64,000 nt of DNA. Origin: Labrenzia sp. 011 (GTDB lineage: Bacteria > Pseudomonadota > Alphaproteobacteria > Rhizobiales > Stappiaceae). Under the pieces are notes generated by a model, which was given only the letters and a program-made list of their open reading frames with translations, searched no databases and was not told the origin of the DNA. Numbering within the stretch: position 1 is the stretch's first letter; each line of letters begins with the position of its first letter. The stretch is taken from positions 86,773 through 150,772 of the forward strand of contig NZ_QCYM01000013.1 in assembly GCF_003075075.1 (NCBI RefSeq), in the 5' to 3' direction. Positions 42,965-52,296 of the stretch are shown in pieces. Both the position numbers and the translations under genes were made by a program.

Positions 42965-45583
42965 TCATACCGCTTCGATCTCCACGGTGGGTCTTGCGCC
43001 GCCGAGGTCCTGAAAGGCCAGCTGACGGCAGGAGAACACGATGATCTGCTGATCCTGTGCCACGCGTGTCAGCGCCGTGAACATCTTGATGATGCGGTCG
43101 TCATCCGAATAGACCAGCGCGTCATCCAGAATGATCGGTAACTGTCGTCCCTGGCGCGCGAGCAGACGCGCGAAGGCCAGGCGCGTCAGGATTGCGATCT
43201 GCTCCTGGGTGCCGCCGGACAGGTCGTCCAGGGTTTCCTTCGCCTCGTCGCGCTTGAGTCCGCTGGGCAGCAGGCTTTCGCTGTCGAAGCTCAGCGCCGC
43301 ATCACGGTGCAGGATCGAGAGCAGCGGCTTGAGCTCCTCCTGAACGGGGCCGAAATAGGTCTCGCGCGCTGCGTCCCGTTCGGCATCCAATGCGCTCTGC
43401 AATCGGGTCAGAGCGGCAGCCTTTCGCGCGAAGCGGGCTTCCGTTGCGCGCAGCGCCTCCAGCTGCCCCTCGAGCTCATCCCGGCGCTCCTCGATGCCAT
43501 GTCCGGCCAATGTGCCGATTTCGGCTGAGAGGCCGACCAGCTTTTCGCGAACCTGGGCGCGCTCCTCGCGCACAGTCGCGACAGCATCCTCCGCCCGTTT
43601 GAGTTCCGCGGCTGCGGTGTCCAGATCGGGCGCTGCGGCGATCAGGGTCTGCAGGGCGGTTTCGGTCTTTGCCAAAATTTCTTGAGCGTGCGCCTGATTG
43701 CGCAAGCGTTCGGCACGACGCGTGTCACGGATCTCGCTCGCGCCCGCATCCGCCCTGGCCCGTTCAAGCGCCAATTGCGCCGTTTCGGCTGCCGCCTGGA
43801 GCCTGACGGCCGACTCGCGGGCGGAGGCATGTTGCGCTTCGGCTTTCTTCAGTGCCTGCAGCGCGGTGCTTTCCGCCTCCTCGGCCCGGGTGAGGCGGGT
43901 CTCCAGATCGGCAACGGCGGGAAGTCCCTCATCATGGGCGTCGCTTGCGGCCAGATTCGCGTCCGCCCTGGCCGTGCGCAGGGCATCGATCCCGTCGGGA
44001 GTCAGCGTGTCGAGCACGGCTTGCGCCAGGTCCACTCTGGCCGCGGCCTCGGCCCTGGCGGAGGCCGCGGCGCGCGCCTGGCTGAGGCTGGCGGCCCCCG
44101 CCTGTGCCAGAAGACCGGCATATGCCTCTTCCGCCCTTGTCAGACGCGCCTTGTCGTCGCTGTCCGGACCATGTGCATGCAGCGTCATCCGTCCGATCCC
44201 CGGAAGCTCGAGACGGCTTTTGCCGTCAAGGGGAAGGGGCTGATCGGCAGGTACGGCCGTTCCGTCCAGGGTAATGCGAACCGCACCTTCATAGGTCATG
44301 CGCAGGGTCGTGGCCCGGGCCTCGGCGGCAGCCCTGTACCCGGAAACCTCCGCTGCGGTTTCCTCGACGCGGCGAAGCCATTTCGGGGTCGCGGCGGAGG
44401 CCTTGACGATGGCGGCGGCTGCATCGCGCTCGGCGAGGGCGGTTTCGGCCTTGTCGATCTGTTCGCCCAGACGGACGGCTTCGTCCTTTGCCTTTCGTGC
44501 GGCGATCTGCCGGCGTGTTTGCTCAAGCTGCTTGCGGGCGGCGGCAACCGCTTCCGCCGCGCCCTTGTGGCCGGTCTGCGCGGCCTCCAGCGCCGTCTTC
44601 AGGCGCTCTGCTTCACGCCGGGCCTCCTCGGCACCGGCGGCGTGTTCCGCTGCCTGTTTTTCGGCCACCTGCAGGGTGTCCACCGCCTTCAGGAATGCAT
44701 CCAGATCGGACTGCGCGCTCTTGGCCTTCAGGGCCGCGAGATCCCGTTCCTGCCGCGCCGCGGTGACGGTGCCCGCATGGGCGCGCGCCGCCTCCATGGC
44801 GGCTTTCGCCGCCGACAGGGCTTCCTCGCGTCTTGCCCTGGCATCGGGATTGTCCAGCCGTCTCAACGCCCCTTCGGCCTGTTTGCGCGCGTTCAGGGCC
44901 GTCTCGAGTGTCTCGACCTGACGCGTCACTTCGGCCAATTCGGTTTCAAGAGCCTCGCATTCGTCCGAGGCGGCTTTCCAGTCACCGCTCTTGCGGCCGG
45001 TCCTTGTGGTGATCTCGGCAAGGCTGTCGGCGACACGGCGCATCACCCGGTCCATGCGCCGGCCGCCTGTCATGGCGTCGATTTCACCGGCCACCGAGGA
45101 CAGGAGATCGCGCCGGGTTTCCTTCAGCTGGGTCTTTTCCCGCACGCCGTCCGGCTCCAGGCCGATCAGGCCCTGCCGCACCCACAAAAGCCCGGTCGGG
45201 CCTTCGCTGGCAGAGCCCAGAAGGTCGGCAATCCAGCGCTCGGCCTCGTCGTCCTGGGCCACCGTGGTGCCATTGGGGAGTCGGGAGATCCTTGCGGACT
45301 TGCGGGACAGGAAGCGTTTTTCGACGCGAAAGATGCCCTGGTCCGTCTCCACGTCCGCCGCCACCTCGACTGCACCGCCCGCATAGGGTTGAAGCGATTT
45401 GACCGATTTGGCGGAGGAACTGAACTTTTCGAAAAACAGGGCATGGATCGAATCGAAAAAGGTGGATTTTCCGAATTCATTCGCTTCGCAGACCACGGTG
45501 ATCCCGTCGCTGATCCCGGTGATGGACGCGCGTTTTCCGGTGAACTTGCGAACATTGGTCAGATGGAGGGCCAGAAGTTTCAT
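42965..45583 (-). CDS. SbcC/YhaN-like AAA ATPase with long coiled coil
   Basis: An 872-residue SMC/Rad50-type ATPase. The N-terminus (MKLLALHLTNVRKFTGKRA) leads to Walker A in EANEFGKSTFFDSIHALFF. The C-terminus has the ABC signature DDLSGGTQEQIAILTRLAFA and Walker B LPIILDDALVYSDDDRI. The middle is Ala/Glu/Arg-rich coiled coil with no zinc-hook CxxC that I can see, which favours the YhaN type over classical SbcC. Together with the phosphoesterase encoded directly upstream it would form a DNA end-processing nuclease. The genes abut with a zero-base gap. Confidence 0.9.
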   Translation of the reverse strand: MKLLALHLTNVRKFTGKRASITGISDGITVVCEANEFGKSTFFDSIHALFFEKFSSSAKSVKSLQPYAGGAVEVAADVETDQGIFRVEKRFLSRKSARISRLPNGTTVAQDDEAERWIADLLGSASEGPTGLLWVRQGLIGLEPDGVREKTQLKETRRDLLSSVAGEIDAMTGGRRMDRVMRRVADSLAEITTRTGRKSGDWKAASDECEALETELAEVTRQVETLETALNARKQAEGALRRLDNPDARARREEALSAAKAAMEAARAHAGTVTAARQERDLAALKAKSAQSDLDAFLKAVDTLQVAEKQAAEHAAGAEEARREAERLKTALEAAQTGHKGAAEAVAAARKQLEQTRRQIAARKAKDEAVRLGEQIDKAETALAERDAAAAIVKASAATPKWLRRVEETAAEVSGYRAAAEARATTLRMTYEGAVRITLDGTAVPADQPLPLDGKSRLELPGIGRMTLHAHGPDSDDKARLTRAEEAYAGLLAQAGAASLSQARAAASARAEAAARVDLAQAVLDTLTPDGIDALRTARADANLAASDAHDEGLPAVADLETRLTRAEEAESTALQALKKAEAQHASARESAVRLQAAAETAQLALERARADAGASEIRDTRRAERLRNQAHAQEILAKTETALQTLIAAAPDLDTAAAELKRAEDAVATVREERAQVREKLVGLSAEIGTLAGHGIEERRDELEGQLEALRATEARFARKAAALTRLQSALDAERDAARETYFGPVQEELKPLLSILHRDAALSFDSESLLPSGLKRDEAKETLDDLSGGTQEQIAILTRLAFARLLARQGRQLPIILDDALVYSDDDRIIKMFTALTRVAQDQQIIVFSCRQLAFQDLGGARPTVEIEAV

Positions 45584-46714
45584 TCACGCCTCCAGAGCAA
45601 GGGAAAAGAGGTGTGACAGGGCGGCCTGGGCCGTCTCGCGGGTTTCCGGCGGCAGGCTCTCGTCTTCGGCCTCCCGGGCCAGCGCCTCCGCAGCGGCCCG
45701 CAGCGCTCCCTGCCGGTCGATCGCGTCGAGATCGGTGGTGTCATGCACCAGTCCCAGGGCACTCAGATCGGCCCTGTGCCAGAGGAAATCCGGCGCGGCA
45801 CCGGCGATGGCATTTTCGAGCGCGACCCGGTCCAGCGGCTTCGCGCGGCCCGATACCACGAGATCGAACAGGGTCGATGCCCGCTCGGGCAGAGAGGGCA
45901 GAAGGGCTTCATGTGCGGCGGTGCAGTCGTTCCTGTCCGCCGGATCGTCACTCAGTTCCAGCATGACACGGCGCCAGCTGATGACGCCGGTCGGCAGGGA
46001 GGTCACCCTGGCGGGCGCCGTCTTGCCGGGCAGCTCGACCAGCAGCGCGGCGGGTGTCTCTGAGTGTTTGAAACCGTCCGCTTCCGGCGCGCCCGAATAC
46101 CAGGTTTCCGGGCCGATCTGCAGTTGTCCATGCCAGTCGCCCAGGCCGAGATAGGCCAGCCCCGCACGGCGGGCGCGATCGGGCGCAATGACGGAGGAGC
46201 CGCCGTCTTCGCTGTTGTCGAACTCGGTCACTGATCCATGCGCCAGCCCGATCCGCAGCCTGTCCGCGGTTTCGGCACTGTCGAACCATTCCGTCAGGTC
46301 GCGCCCCGGATGGCGCTCGGTGGGCGGGGCGGGAAGCAGGGTGGTTTCCGCGTTAAGGGCGAAGGGCTCCGGTTGCAGCAGAAGAACCACATTCGGCGGA
46401 GCATCCCGTGCCACCTGGCGCCAGAGTTCGGTGGCGTTGGCGTGGTCATGATTGCCGGGCATGACAACCCAGGTCACATCTTCCGCCTCGCGCATCCGGT
46501 TGAGCGCCTGCCGGATAACCGCAGGGGCCGGGGTCGTCTGGTCGAAAGTGTCGCCGGCGAGAAGGATGTGACCGGCCCCATGCTCCCGCGCCAGAGACGC
46601 CAGCCTGGGCAGGGTCTCCGCACGGGCCTGGCGCAAACGCACCCGCACATCCTCGGGAAAGCGGCCGAAGGGTTTTCCCAGATGCAGATCGGAGGAATGA
46701 ATGAACTTGAACAC
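45584..46714 (-). CDS. SbcD/YhaO-like DNA repair exonuclease (metallophosphoesterase)
   Basis: A 376-residue Mre11-type nuclease subunit. Metallophosphoesterase motifs are complete: FIHSSDLHLGKPFG, LLAGDTFDQ, VMPGNHDHANATE, LAHGSV and LGDWHGQLQI. The GTG at 46714 directly before FKFIHSSDLHL, with GGAAA upstream, is preferred; an ATG at 46768 has no ribosome site. It is the first gene of a two-gene operon with the ATPase. The pair probably trims broken or hairpin DNA ends; a role in phage restriction is possible but unsupported here. Confidence 0.9.
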   Translation of the reverse strand: MFKFIHSSDLHLGKPFGRFPEDVRVRLRQARAETLPRLASLAREHGAGHILLAGDTFDQTTPAPAVIRQALNRMREAEDVTWVVMPGNHDHANATELWRQVARDAPPNVVLLLQPEPFALNAETTLLPAPPTERHPGRDLTEWFDSAETADRLRIGLAHGSVTEFDNSEDGGSSVIAPDRARRAGLAYLGLGDWHGQLQIGPETWYSGAPEADGFKHSETPAALLVELPGKTAPARVTSLPTGVISWRRVMLELSDDPADRNDCTAAHEALLPSLPERASTLFDLVVSGRAKPLDRVALENAIAGAAPDFLWHRADLSALGLVHDTTDLDAIDRQGALRAAAEALAREAEDESLPPETRETAQAALSHLFSLALEA

Positions 46715-47143
46715 GGATTGAGATTTCCACTGGACCCGATTTGCGGGAATGACCTGAGCGTTTCGCATTGGCAGGAGACGCGTTTTGCGGTGATGCTAAC
46801 ACGGTAAAAAACCGGAAGCGACCGGTTGTGCCGGCTCATCCCGCTGCTGCGCTGGCTGCGTCGGCGACGGTGCACGTCCTGAGCCTGGCAGGGCTTCGGC
46901 TGGCCTCCCGGTGCGCCTGCTGATTTTCACCCTGCGTGGCCGACGGGTGGCGTCGCCGCGCCCATGCCGGAGGCCGCGAAACCGGCGCAGGCCGGGGTAT
47001 ATGCCGGCCGAGCTCACGCTGCTGTGGGATGAAGGCCGAGAAGCGGGCTCGGGGTCCGGTTGGCCTTGTCGCCGGCAGCCCTTTATGTATGATCGGATTT
47101 CCCCAAACTGCTTTGCGCAAGAGCGAGGGCAACAGGAGTGAAG
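46715..47143. other. Intergenic region before small lipoprotein gene
   Basis: About 430 bases, mostly very GC-rich, between the divergent nuclease operon and the lipoprotein gene. Open frames here lack homology or ribosome sites. It may hold promoters for both sides. Confidence 0.45.
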
Positions 47144-47356
47144 ATGATCAAAACGTGGAACATGGTTGCAGTGCTATGCGTGCTGCTCCTGGGACTGGCT
47201 GCGTGCCAGTCCGGCGGCCAGGCCGGTGGTGGACTTGAAGACGGCAGTGCCGCTCCGGGCATGGATATCGTTCTCGGCAACGAAGGTCCCGACGGCCCTC
47301 CTGGTGAGTGCGAAAGCATGTCTGAAGGAACTTCCACGACCGACGGATGCCCGTGA
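47144..47356 (+). CDS. Small putative lipoprotein
   Basis: A 70-residue protein starting at the ATG at 47144, five bases after AGGAG (an in-frame GTG at 47138 overlaps that site). It has a lipoprotein signal: basic start, hydrophobic stretch VAVLCVLLLGLAACQSGG with lipobox LAAC, so the mature lipid-modified protein would have only about 50 residues, rich in Gly, Glu, Ser and Pro with two more cysteines. No family is recognised. A hairpin follows the stop. Its neighbours do not suggest a function. Confidence 0.65.
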   Translation: MIKTWNMVAVLCVLLLGLAACQSGGQAGGGLEDGSAAPGMDIVLGNEGPDGPPGECESMSEGTSTTDGCP

Positions 47357-47383
47357 CCGCACGGACCTTGCTGTTCACGCGTT

Positions 47384-47409
47384 GACGTCCCGGAAATTCC
47401 GGGGGCGTC
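47384..47409 (+). terminator. Hairpin after small lipoprotein gene
   Basis: GACG-T-CCCGGAA pairs with TTCCGGG-GG-CGTC, beginning 28 bases after the stop. There is no long T-run. Confidence 0.5.
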
Positions 47410-47830
47410 ATGCGACAGCATCGTCAAGCACACAAATGCAAGCCGCGTGACTATTGCCTCCAGCAAGAACAGTATTCCTGTTCGCGACAATATCGACGGT
47501 TTCAATTGCAACGCCGCCGGGCAGTTCCGGCGGCGTTGCTGTATTCCGGGTGCTCAGATCCCCGAGACCGGATTGTTTTGATCGAAGTTTTCCGATTTGG
47601 AATCCCGGTTGGAAGAGGGAGCGGAAGACGATGACGTCACCGAGGTTCTCCTAGCCACGGAAGGCGTTCATCGGGATGCAGAGCGAGAACGGCAGGCGCA
47701 ACGGGCGGCTTGAATGACGCCGGATCCTGTCCACCCTATGGGAAGTAGTTCATCCGGAAAGCTGCTCGTGTCAGAGTCTGAAAGCCGGACCATGGTTCCT
47801 GACGGGAAACACTTCCCGAATTCGTGCCGG
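47410..47830. other. Intergenic region with a strong 13-base hairpin
   Basis: About 420 bases without a gene. It contains one conspicuous structure at 47508-47539: GCAACGCCGCCGG and CCGGCGGCGTTGC form a perfect 13-base stem with a six-base loop. This may terminate the leftward RND efflux transcript or belong to a small RNA. Nothing else stands out. Confidence 0.5.
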
Positions 47831-49189
47831 TCAATTGCTTGCCTGCTCCGTCACGGCGGCGCCTGCTCCTGTGGAGATCTTCAACGTTGCCCAGGCCTGC
47901 GCGGCGTCATTGACCGCGGCGGCGGCGGAAAGGCGGGCCGATGCCGTGTTCCGGTCGGTTTCCAGCAGGTCCAGCAGCGTGATTGCACCCTTGCGATAGT
48001 TTTCCTGGGCCAGGTTCAGGGCGTGACCGTATTCGTCGGCTGCCTGTCGCAGGAGCGCTGCCCGCTGGCGATAGCGGGTCAGATTGGACTGCGCGACCTG
48101 AACGTCCTCCACCGCGTCCATGACAGCAGCCCTCCAGGCGATCTCATATTGCTTCGCGGAAGAGACTGCCGCATCCCGGGTTGCCCTGAGCTTGCCCTGG
48201 TTCAGGATCGGCAGCGTCAGTGTCGGTCCGAAACTCCACGAGTTCACGGATTCGATACGTCCGACTGTGCCGGCAATCGAAAGCGACGGATACAAGGCAG
48301 CTTCGGCGACGCCAATCTCGGCCACGGAGGAAGCCAGGTCGGCTTCCGCACTGCGCACGTCCGGGCGATTGCGCAACAGGTCCGCAGGTACGCCTGTTCG
48401 GGCTCCGCCCGGCGTGCGCAATTGCGCGGCGCCTTTTTGCATCTTCGTCATGATCGGACCGGCGGGCTCGTTCAACAGCGTCGCAATGGCGTAGACTCGT
48501 GCGTCAAACAGCGCCGCAAATTCCGGCAATGCCGCACGCGCGTTGGACAGGAGGGCGTTGGCCTCCGCCACCTCATACTCTGTTGCCGCTCCCGCCTTAT
48601 ATTTGTTCTGGGTGATGTTGACGGTTTCCTGCCGGGCGCTGATCGTGCTGCGCGTGAGGGCAAGGGACTGCTGATAATACCGTGCGTCCGAGTAGGCTGC
48701 GATAAGTTCTGCCAGCCAGGCCAGCCGGACCGTTTCCGCATTGGCGCGCGCGGCTGTTACGGCGGCCTGCGCGCTTTCACGCTCGCGCCGGATGCCACCG
48801 AAAAGATCGATGACAAAAGACGCCCCCAGATCAACCGAGTTGACGATGCTGGTGCCGTCAATCGCGTCGCCGCCGGACCATTCTCGCGATCCCGTCAGCG
48901 ATCCGTCGAGCGCCGAGTTGACACCGGTTTCGCGCAGTTCGGCCTGCGCCTGCCGAATTGCTTCCGTCGCCGAAAGCGTATCGAGGTTCCGCGCAAGGCC
49001 GTCGGTCACAAACTGGCTGAGCACCGCATCATTGTAGCTGAGCCACCACTTTTCCGAGGCCACGGCTGCGATGGCCTCGGCATCCCCTCCGACAAATCTT
49101 GTTTCCAGCGTGACTTCGGGACGCTCGAAGTCAGGGCCGACGGCACAAGCGCCGACGAGCAGGCTGATCAAAAGAAAATAGGGTTTCAC
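47831..49189 (-). CDS. Outer membrane efflux lipoprotein (NodT/OprM type)
   Basis: A 452-residue TolC-like channel of an RND pump. The lipoprotein signal MKPYFLLISLLVGACAVGPD gives a lipidated Cys15. The two OEP repeats show the NodT pattern: WWLSYNDAVLSQFVTDGLAR, then RNRPDVRSAEADLASSVAEI and YPSLSIAGTVG. It is the last gene of the three-gene operon; its ATG overlaps the RND stop by four bases. It would connect the inner membrane pump to the outside. Confidence 0.93.
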   Translation of the reverse strand: MKPYFLLISLLVGACAVGPDFERPEVTLETRFVGGDAEAIAAVASEKWWLSYNDAVLSQFVTDGLARNLDTLSATEAIRQAQAELRETGVNSALDGSLTGSREWSGGDAIDGTSIVNSVDLGASFVIDLFGGIRRERESAQAAVTAARANAETVRLAWLAELIAAYSDARYYQQSLALTRSTISARQETVNITQNKYKAGAATEYEVAEANALLSNARAALPEFAALFDARVYAIATLLNEPAGPIMTKMQKGAAQLRTPGGARTGVPADLLRNRPDVRSAEADLASSVAEIGVAEAALYPSLSIAGTVGRIESVNSWSFGPTLTLPILNQGKLRATRDAAVSSAKQYEIAWRAAVMDAVEDVQVAQSNLTRYRQRAALLRQAADEYGHALNLAQENYRKGAITLLDLLETDRNTASARLSAAAAVNDAAQAWATLKISTGAGAAVTEQASN

Positions 49190-52100
49190 TGAGCAGTCTC
49201 CACACGCGCACGCAACCGTTCCGTGGCCTTGATGACGGCGACATAGAACACCGGTACCATCACGATCCCGATGACAGCCGAAAAGACGATCCCGCCGAGC
49301 ATTCCTGTTCCGATGGATTTTTGCGCATTTGCGCCCGCTCCCGAGGCCAGGACCAATGGCAGGATGCCGAAGCCGAAAGCCAGGGATGTCATGAGGATCG
49401 GACGCAGGCGCAGACGGGCCGCCGTGGTGGTCGCCTCCAGCAATGTCCTGCCTTCCGACCGCAGGGATTCCGCGAATTCGACGATCAGAATGGCGTTTCT
49501 GGCGGCAAGGCCGATTGTGGTCAGCAAGCCCACCTTGAAATACACGTCATTCGACTGGCCGAAGTACCATGTTGTCACCAGCGCGCCCAGGATCCCCACG
49601 GGAACCGAAAGCATCACGGCGAAGGGCACGGTCCAGCTTTCGTAAAGGGCGGCAAGACACAGGAAGACCACCAGCGCGGATAGCGTGTAGAGAATGGTTT
49701 CCTGACTCCCCGAAAGCCTTTCCTGATAGCTCAGGCCGGTCCAGGCGGATGCAAAGGAACCGTCCAGACCTGCGGTGAGCTGCTCCATTGCGCTCATTGC
49801 CTCGCCGGAACTCAGGCCCGCCGCAGCCTCGCCGGAGATCTCCAGCGCCCGGGTGCCCCCGTATCGGGCCAGCTTTGGGGTGACCGTTTTCCACTCACGG
49901 CTGATGAAGGCTGACAAGGGAACCATTTCCGAGGTCTCATTGCGCACATACCAATGGTCGACATCCTCCGGCTGCATCCGCCATGTGGCGCCCCCCTGCA
50001 CGATGACCTCGCGCAGATCGTTGCCCAGCGGAAAATCGTTGACGTAGGACCCGGAAAAGACGGTTGAAAGCATCGAATTCACATCGGACAGGGACACCCC
50101 CAGTGCCTCTGCCTTCTGCTGGTCGATCTTCAGATTCAATGCCGGCTCAGTCGCGTCGTCGTTACCGCGCAGATTGGTTACCCGCCCGTCCAGGATCCCG
50201 CGCGCGACGAGTTCGTCGGCCGCAGCGGCTAATGCCTCCTGTCCGGCGCCGGATTGATCGACAAGATACATCGTAAAGCCCGAGGATGTTCCCAGACCCT
50301 GAATGGCCGGCGGCTGAAGGACAAATACGCTGCCCAGTCGGGATTGGAAAAACGCGCGATTTGTCCGGTTCATCAGGTCCGCGGCATCCTGGCCGGGCCG
50401 GTCTTCATAGTCTTTCAGCTTGATGAACAGCATGGCGTTCTTCTGGCCGGTTCCGCTGAAGCTGAAGCCGACATTGGCGAAGACATTTTCCACCATATCC
50501 GTTTCATTGGTCAGCAGATATTCCTCGAGCGCGGCCACGGTGTGCGCCGTCTGCTGCGTGGTCGAGCCTTGCGGCAATTCAATCATTGTCATCAGCACGC
50601 CCTGATCCTCGGTCGGCAGGAAGGAGGTCGGCAAACGCTCATAGACCCAGTAGGCCGCGAGGCCGACAAGACCCAACACCACCAGCATGCGGAAGGGGCG
50701 CAGGGCAAGCCGGCCGATCATACCTCCGTAGCCCGACGTCAGACGGTCCATTCCCGCATTGAACCAGCGCTGCGGCGCGAAGGGCTGTTTGTCGTGGTTC
50801 GCCTTGAGAAGCTGCGCGCACATCGCCGGCGTCAGGATCAGGGCCACGAAGAGCGACAGCACCATGGCCGAAATGATCGTGACCGAGAACTGCTTGTAGA
50901 TCACCCCGGTGGACCCGCTCATGAATGCCATTGGCAGGAAGACGGCCGACAGCACCAGGACGATGCCCACCAGTGCGGTCGATATTTCTCGCATGCTCTT
51001 TTCCGTCGCGGCGACCGCGTCCAGTCCGTCTTCCTTCATGACGCGTTCGACGTTCTCCACCACCACGATCGCGTCATCGACAAGCAGTCCGATTGCCAGA
51101 ACCAGGGCAAACATGGACAGGGTATTGATCGACATCCCGAAGGCTGACAGCACGCCGAAGGTTCCCAGCAGGACGACGGGCACGGCGATGGTCGGGATGA
51201 TCGTCGCCCGCCAGCTCTGGAGGAACAGCAAGATGACCAGAAACACCAGCACCACGGCTTCGATCAGCGTGTGATAGACCTGTTCGATCGACTCTTCGAC
51301 GAAGGGGGAGGTGTCATACGGATATTCGACCGTCACGCCGTCGGGCAGGGCCGAGGACAGGCCGGCGATCAAGGTCCGAACCCGTTCGGCGGTGTCCACC
51401 GCATTGGCTCCGGTCGCAAGGTTGACGCCAAAGCCTGCCGCCGGATGCCCGTTGAAGCGGCTGACGCGGCCGTAGTCCTCTTCGGCCAGTTCCACCGTTG
51501 CCACGTCGGCAAGATAGATTGCCGATCCATCGGTGTTTGTTTTCAGCAGGATGTTCTGGAAATCCTTGACGGACTCAAGCTGAGACTGGGCGGACAGGGG
51601 GACGGTGAACTGCTGGCCGGTGCTGACCGGTTGGTCGCCCAGATTGCCCACGGTGACATTGGTGTTCTGCTCGGTTACCGCCGAGGTCACATCGTTGGGC
51701 GTCAACTGGTACTGATACAGGCGCGCCGGGTCCAGCCAGATGCGCATCGCGTATTGCGTACCGAAGATGTTGATCGAGCCAACGCCTTCCGTGCGCTGCA
51801 CCGGATCTTCAATGGTGCTGGCCAGCATGTCACCAAGCTCGAGGGACGAATAGCGGCCGTCCTCGCTGACCAGCGCGCCAACCAGCAGGATGGACCCGGT
51901 CGAGCGGGTGACGGAAACGCCGGAACTGGTGACGCTGTCAGGCAGCTTTGATTCCACAAGCTGCAGCTTGTTCTGCACCTGAACCTGCGCCATGTCGGGA
52001 TCTATCGTGTCGTCGAACGTCAGTGAGACGCTGGCGGAGCCTTCGGTAGACGATGACGTCATGTAGGTCAGCCCGTCCAGGCCGGTCAGACCGTCTTCGA

Positions 52101-52293
52101 TGATCGTGGTGACGGAATGTTCGACCGTTTCGGCGGAAGCCCCGGTATAGGTGGCGCTGATCCGAACCGTTGTCGGTGCAATGTCCGGATACTGGGAAAT
52201 GGGCAGGGTCGTCACGCTGAATGCGCCGATCAGCATGACGGCAATGGCGAGGACCCACGCGAAAACCGGGCGATGAATGAAGAAGGATGCCAT
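49186..52293 (-). CDS. RND multidrug efflux pump, inner membrane subunit (HAE1/AcrB family)
   Basis: A 1035-residue proton-driven pump of usual family length. It starts MASFFIHRPVFAWVLAIAVM, typical of AcrB/MexB-like proteins. Twelve membrane spans and two large periplasmic loops are evident; span 4 carries the proton-relay pair in GLLVDDAIVVVENVERVMKE. PISQYPDIAPTTVRISATYT is the family porter start. The absence of heavy-metal (CusA) motifs and the N-terminal match favour organic substrates. It lies three bases after the fusion-protein gene. Confidence 0.95.
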   Translation of the reverse strand: MASFFIHRPVFAWVLAIAVMLIGAFSVTTLPISQYPDIAPTTVRISATYTGASAETVEHSVTTIIEDGLTGLDGLTYMTSSSTEGSASVSLTFDDTIDPDMAQVQVQNKLQLVESKLPDSVTSSGVSVTRSTGSILLVGALVSEDGRYSSLELGDMLASTIEDPVQRTEGVGSINIFGTQYAMRIWLDPARLYQYQLTPNDVTSAVTEQNTNVTVGNLGDQPVSTGQQFTVPLSAQSQLESVKDFQNILLKTNTDGSAIYLADVATVELAEEDYGRVSRFNGHPAAGFGVNLATGANAVDTAERVRTLIAGLSSALPDGVTVEYPYDTSPFVEESIEQVYHTLIEAVVLVFLVILLFLQSWRATIIPTIAVPVVLLGTFGVLSAFGMSINTLSMFALVLAIGLLVDDAIVVVENVERVMKEDGLDAVAATEKSMREISTALVGIVLVLSAVFLPMAFMSGSTGVIYKQFSVTIISAMVLSLFVALILTPAMCAQLLKANHDKQPFAPQRWFNAGMDRLTSGYGGMIGRLALRPFRMLVVLGLVGLAAYWVYERLPTSFLPTEDQGVLMTMIELPQGSTTQQTAHTVAALEEYLLTNETDMVENVFANVGFSFSGTGQKNAMLFIKLKDYEDRPGQDAADLMNRTNRAFFQSRLGSVFVLQPPAIQGLGTSSGFTMYLVDQSGAGQEALAAAADELVARGILDGRVTNLRGNDDATEPALNLKIDQQKAEALGVSLSDVNSMLSTVFSGSYVNDFPLGNDLREVIVQGGATWRMQPEDVDHWYVRNETSEMVPLSAFISREWKTVTPKLARYGGTRALEISGEAAAGLSSGEAMSAMEQLTAGLDGSFASAWTGLSYQERLSGSQETILYTLSALVVFLCLAALYESWTVPFAVMLSVPVGILGALVTTWYFGQSNDVYFKVGLLTTIGLAARNAILIVEFAESLRSEGRTLLEATTTAARLRLRPILMTSLAFGFGILPLVLASGAGANAQKSIGTGMLGGIVFSAVIGIVMVPVFYVAVIKATERLRARVETAQ

Positions 52294-52296
52294 GGA

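Noticed and set aside
43682..45616. A 644-codon plus-strand frame opposite the SbcC-like ATPase
   Set aside because: Antisense shadow of an Ala/Glu-rich coiled coil; no motif and no ribosome site.
42965..46714. SbcC/SbcD-like pair as a phage defence system
   Set aside because: Motifs and order match ordinary DNA end-processing pairs, and nothing nearby suggests defence.
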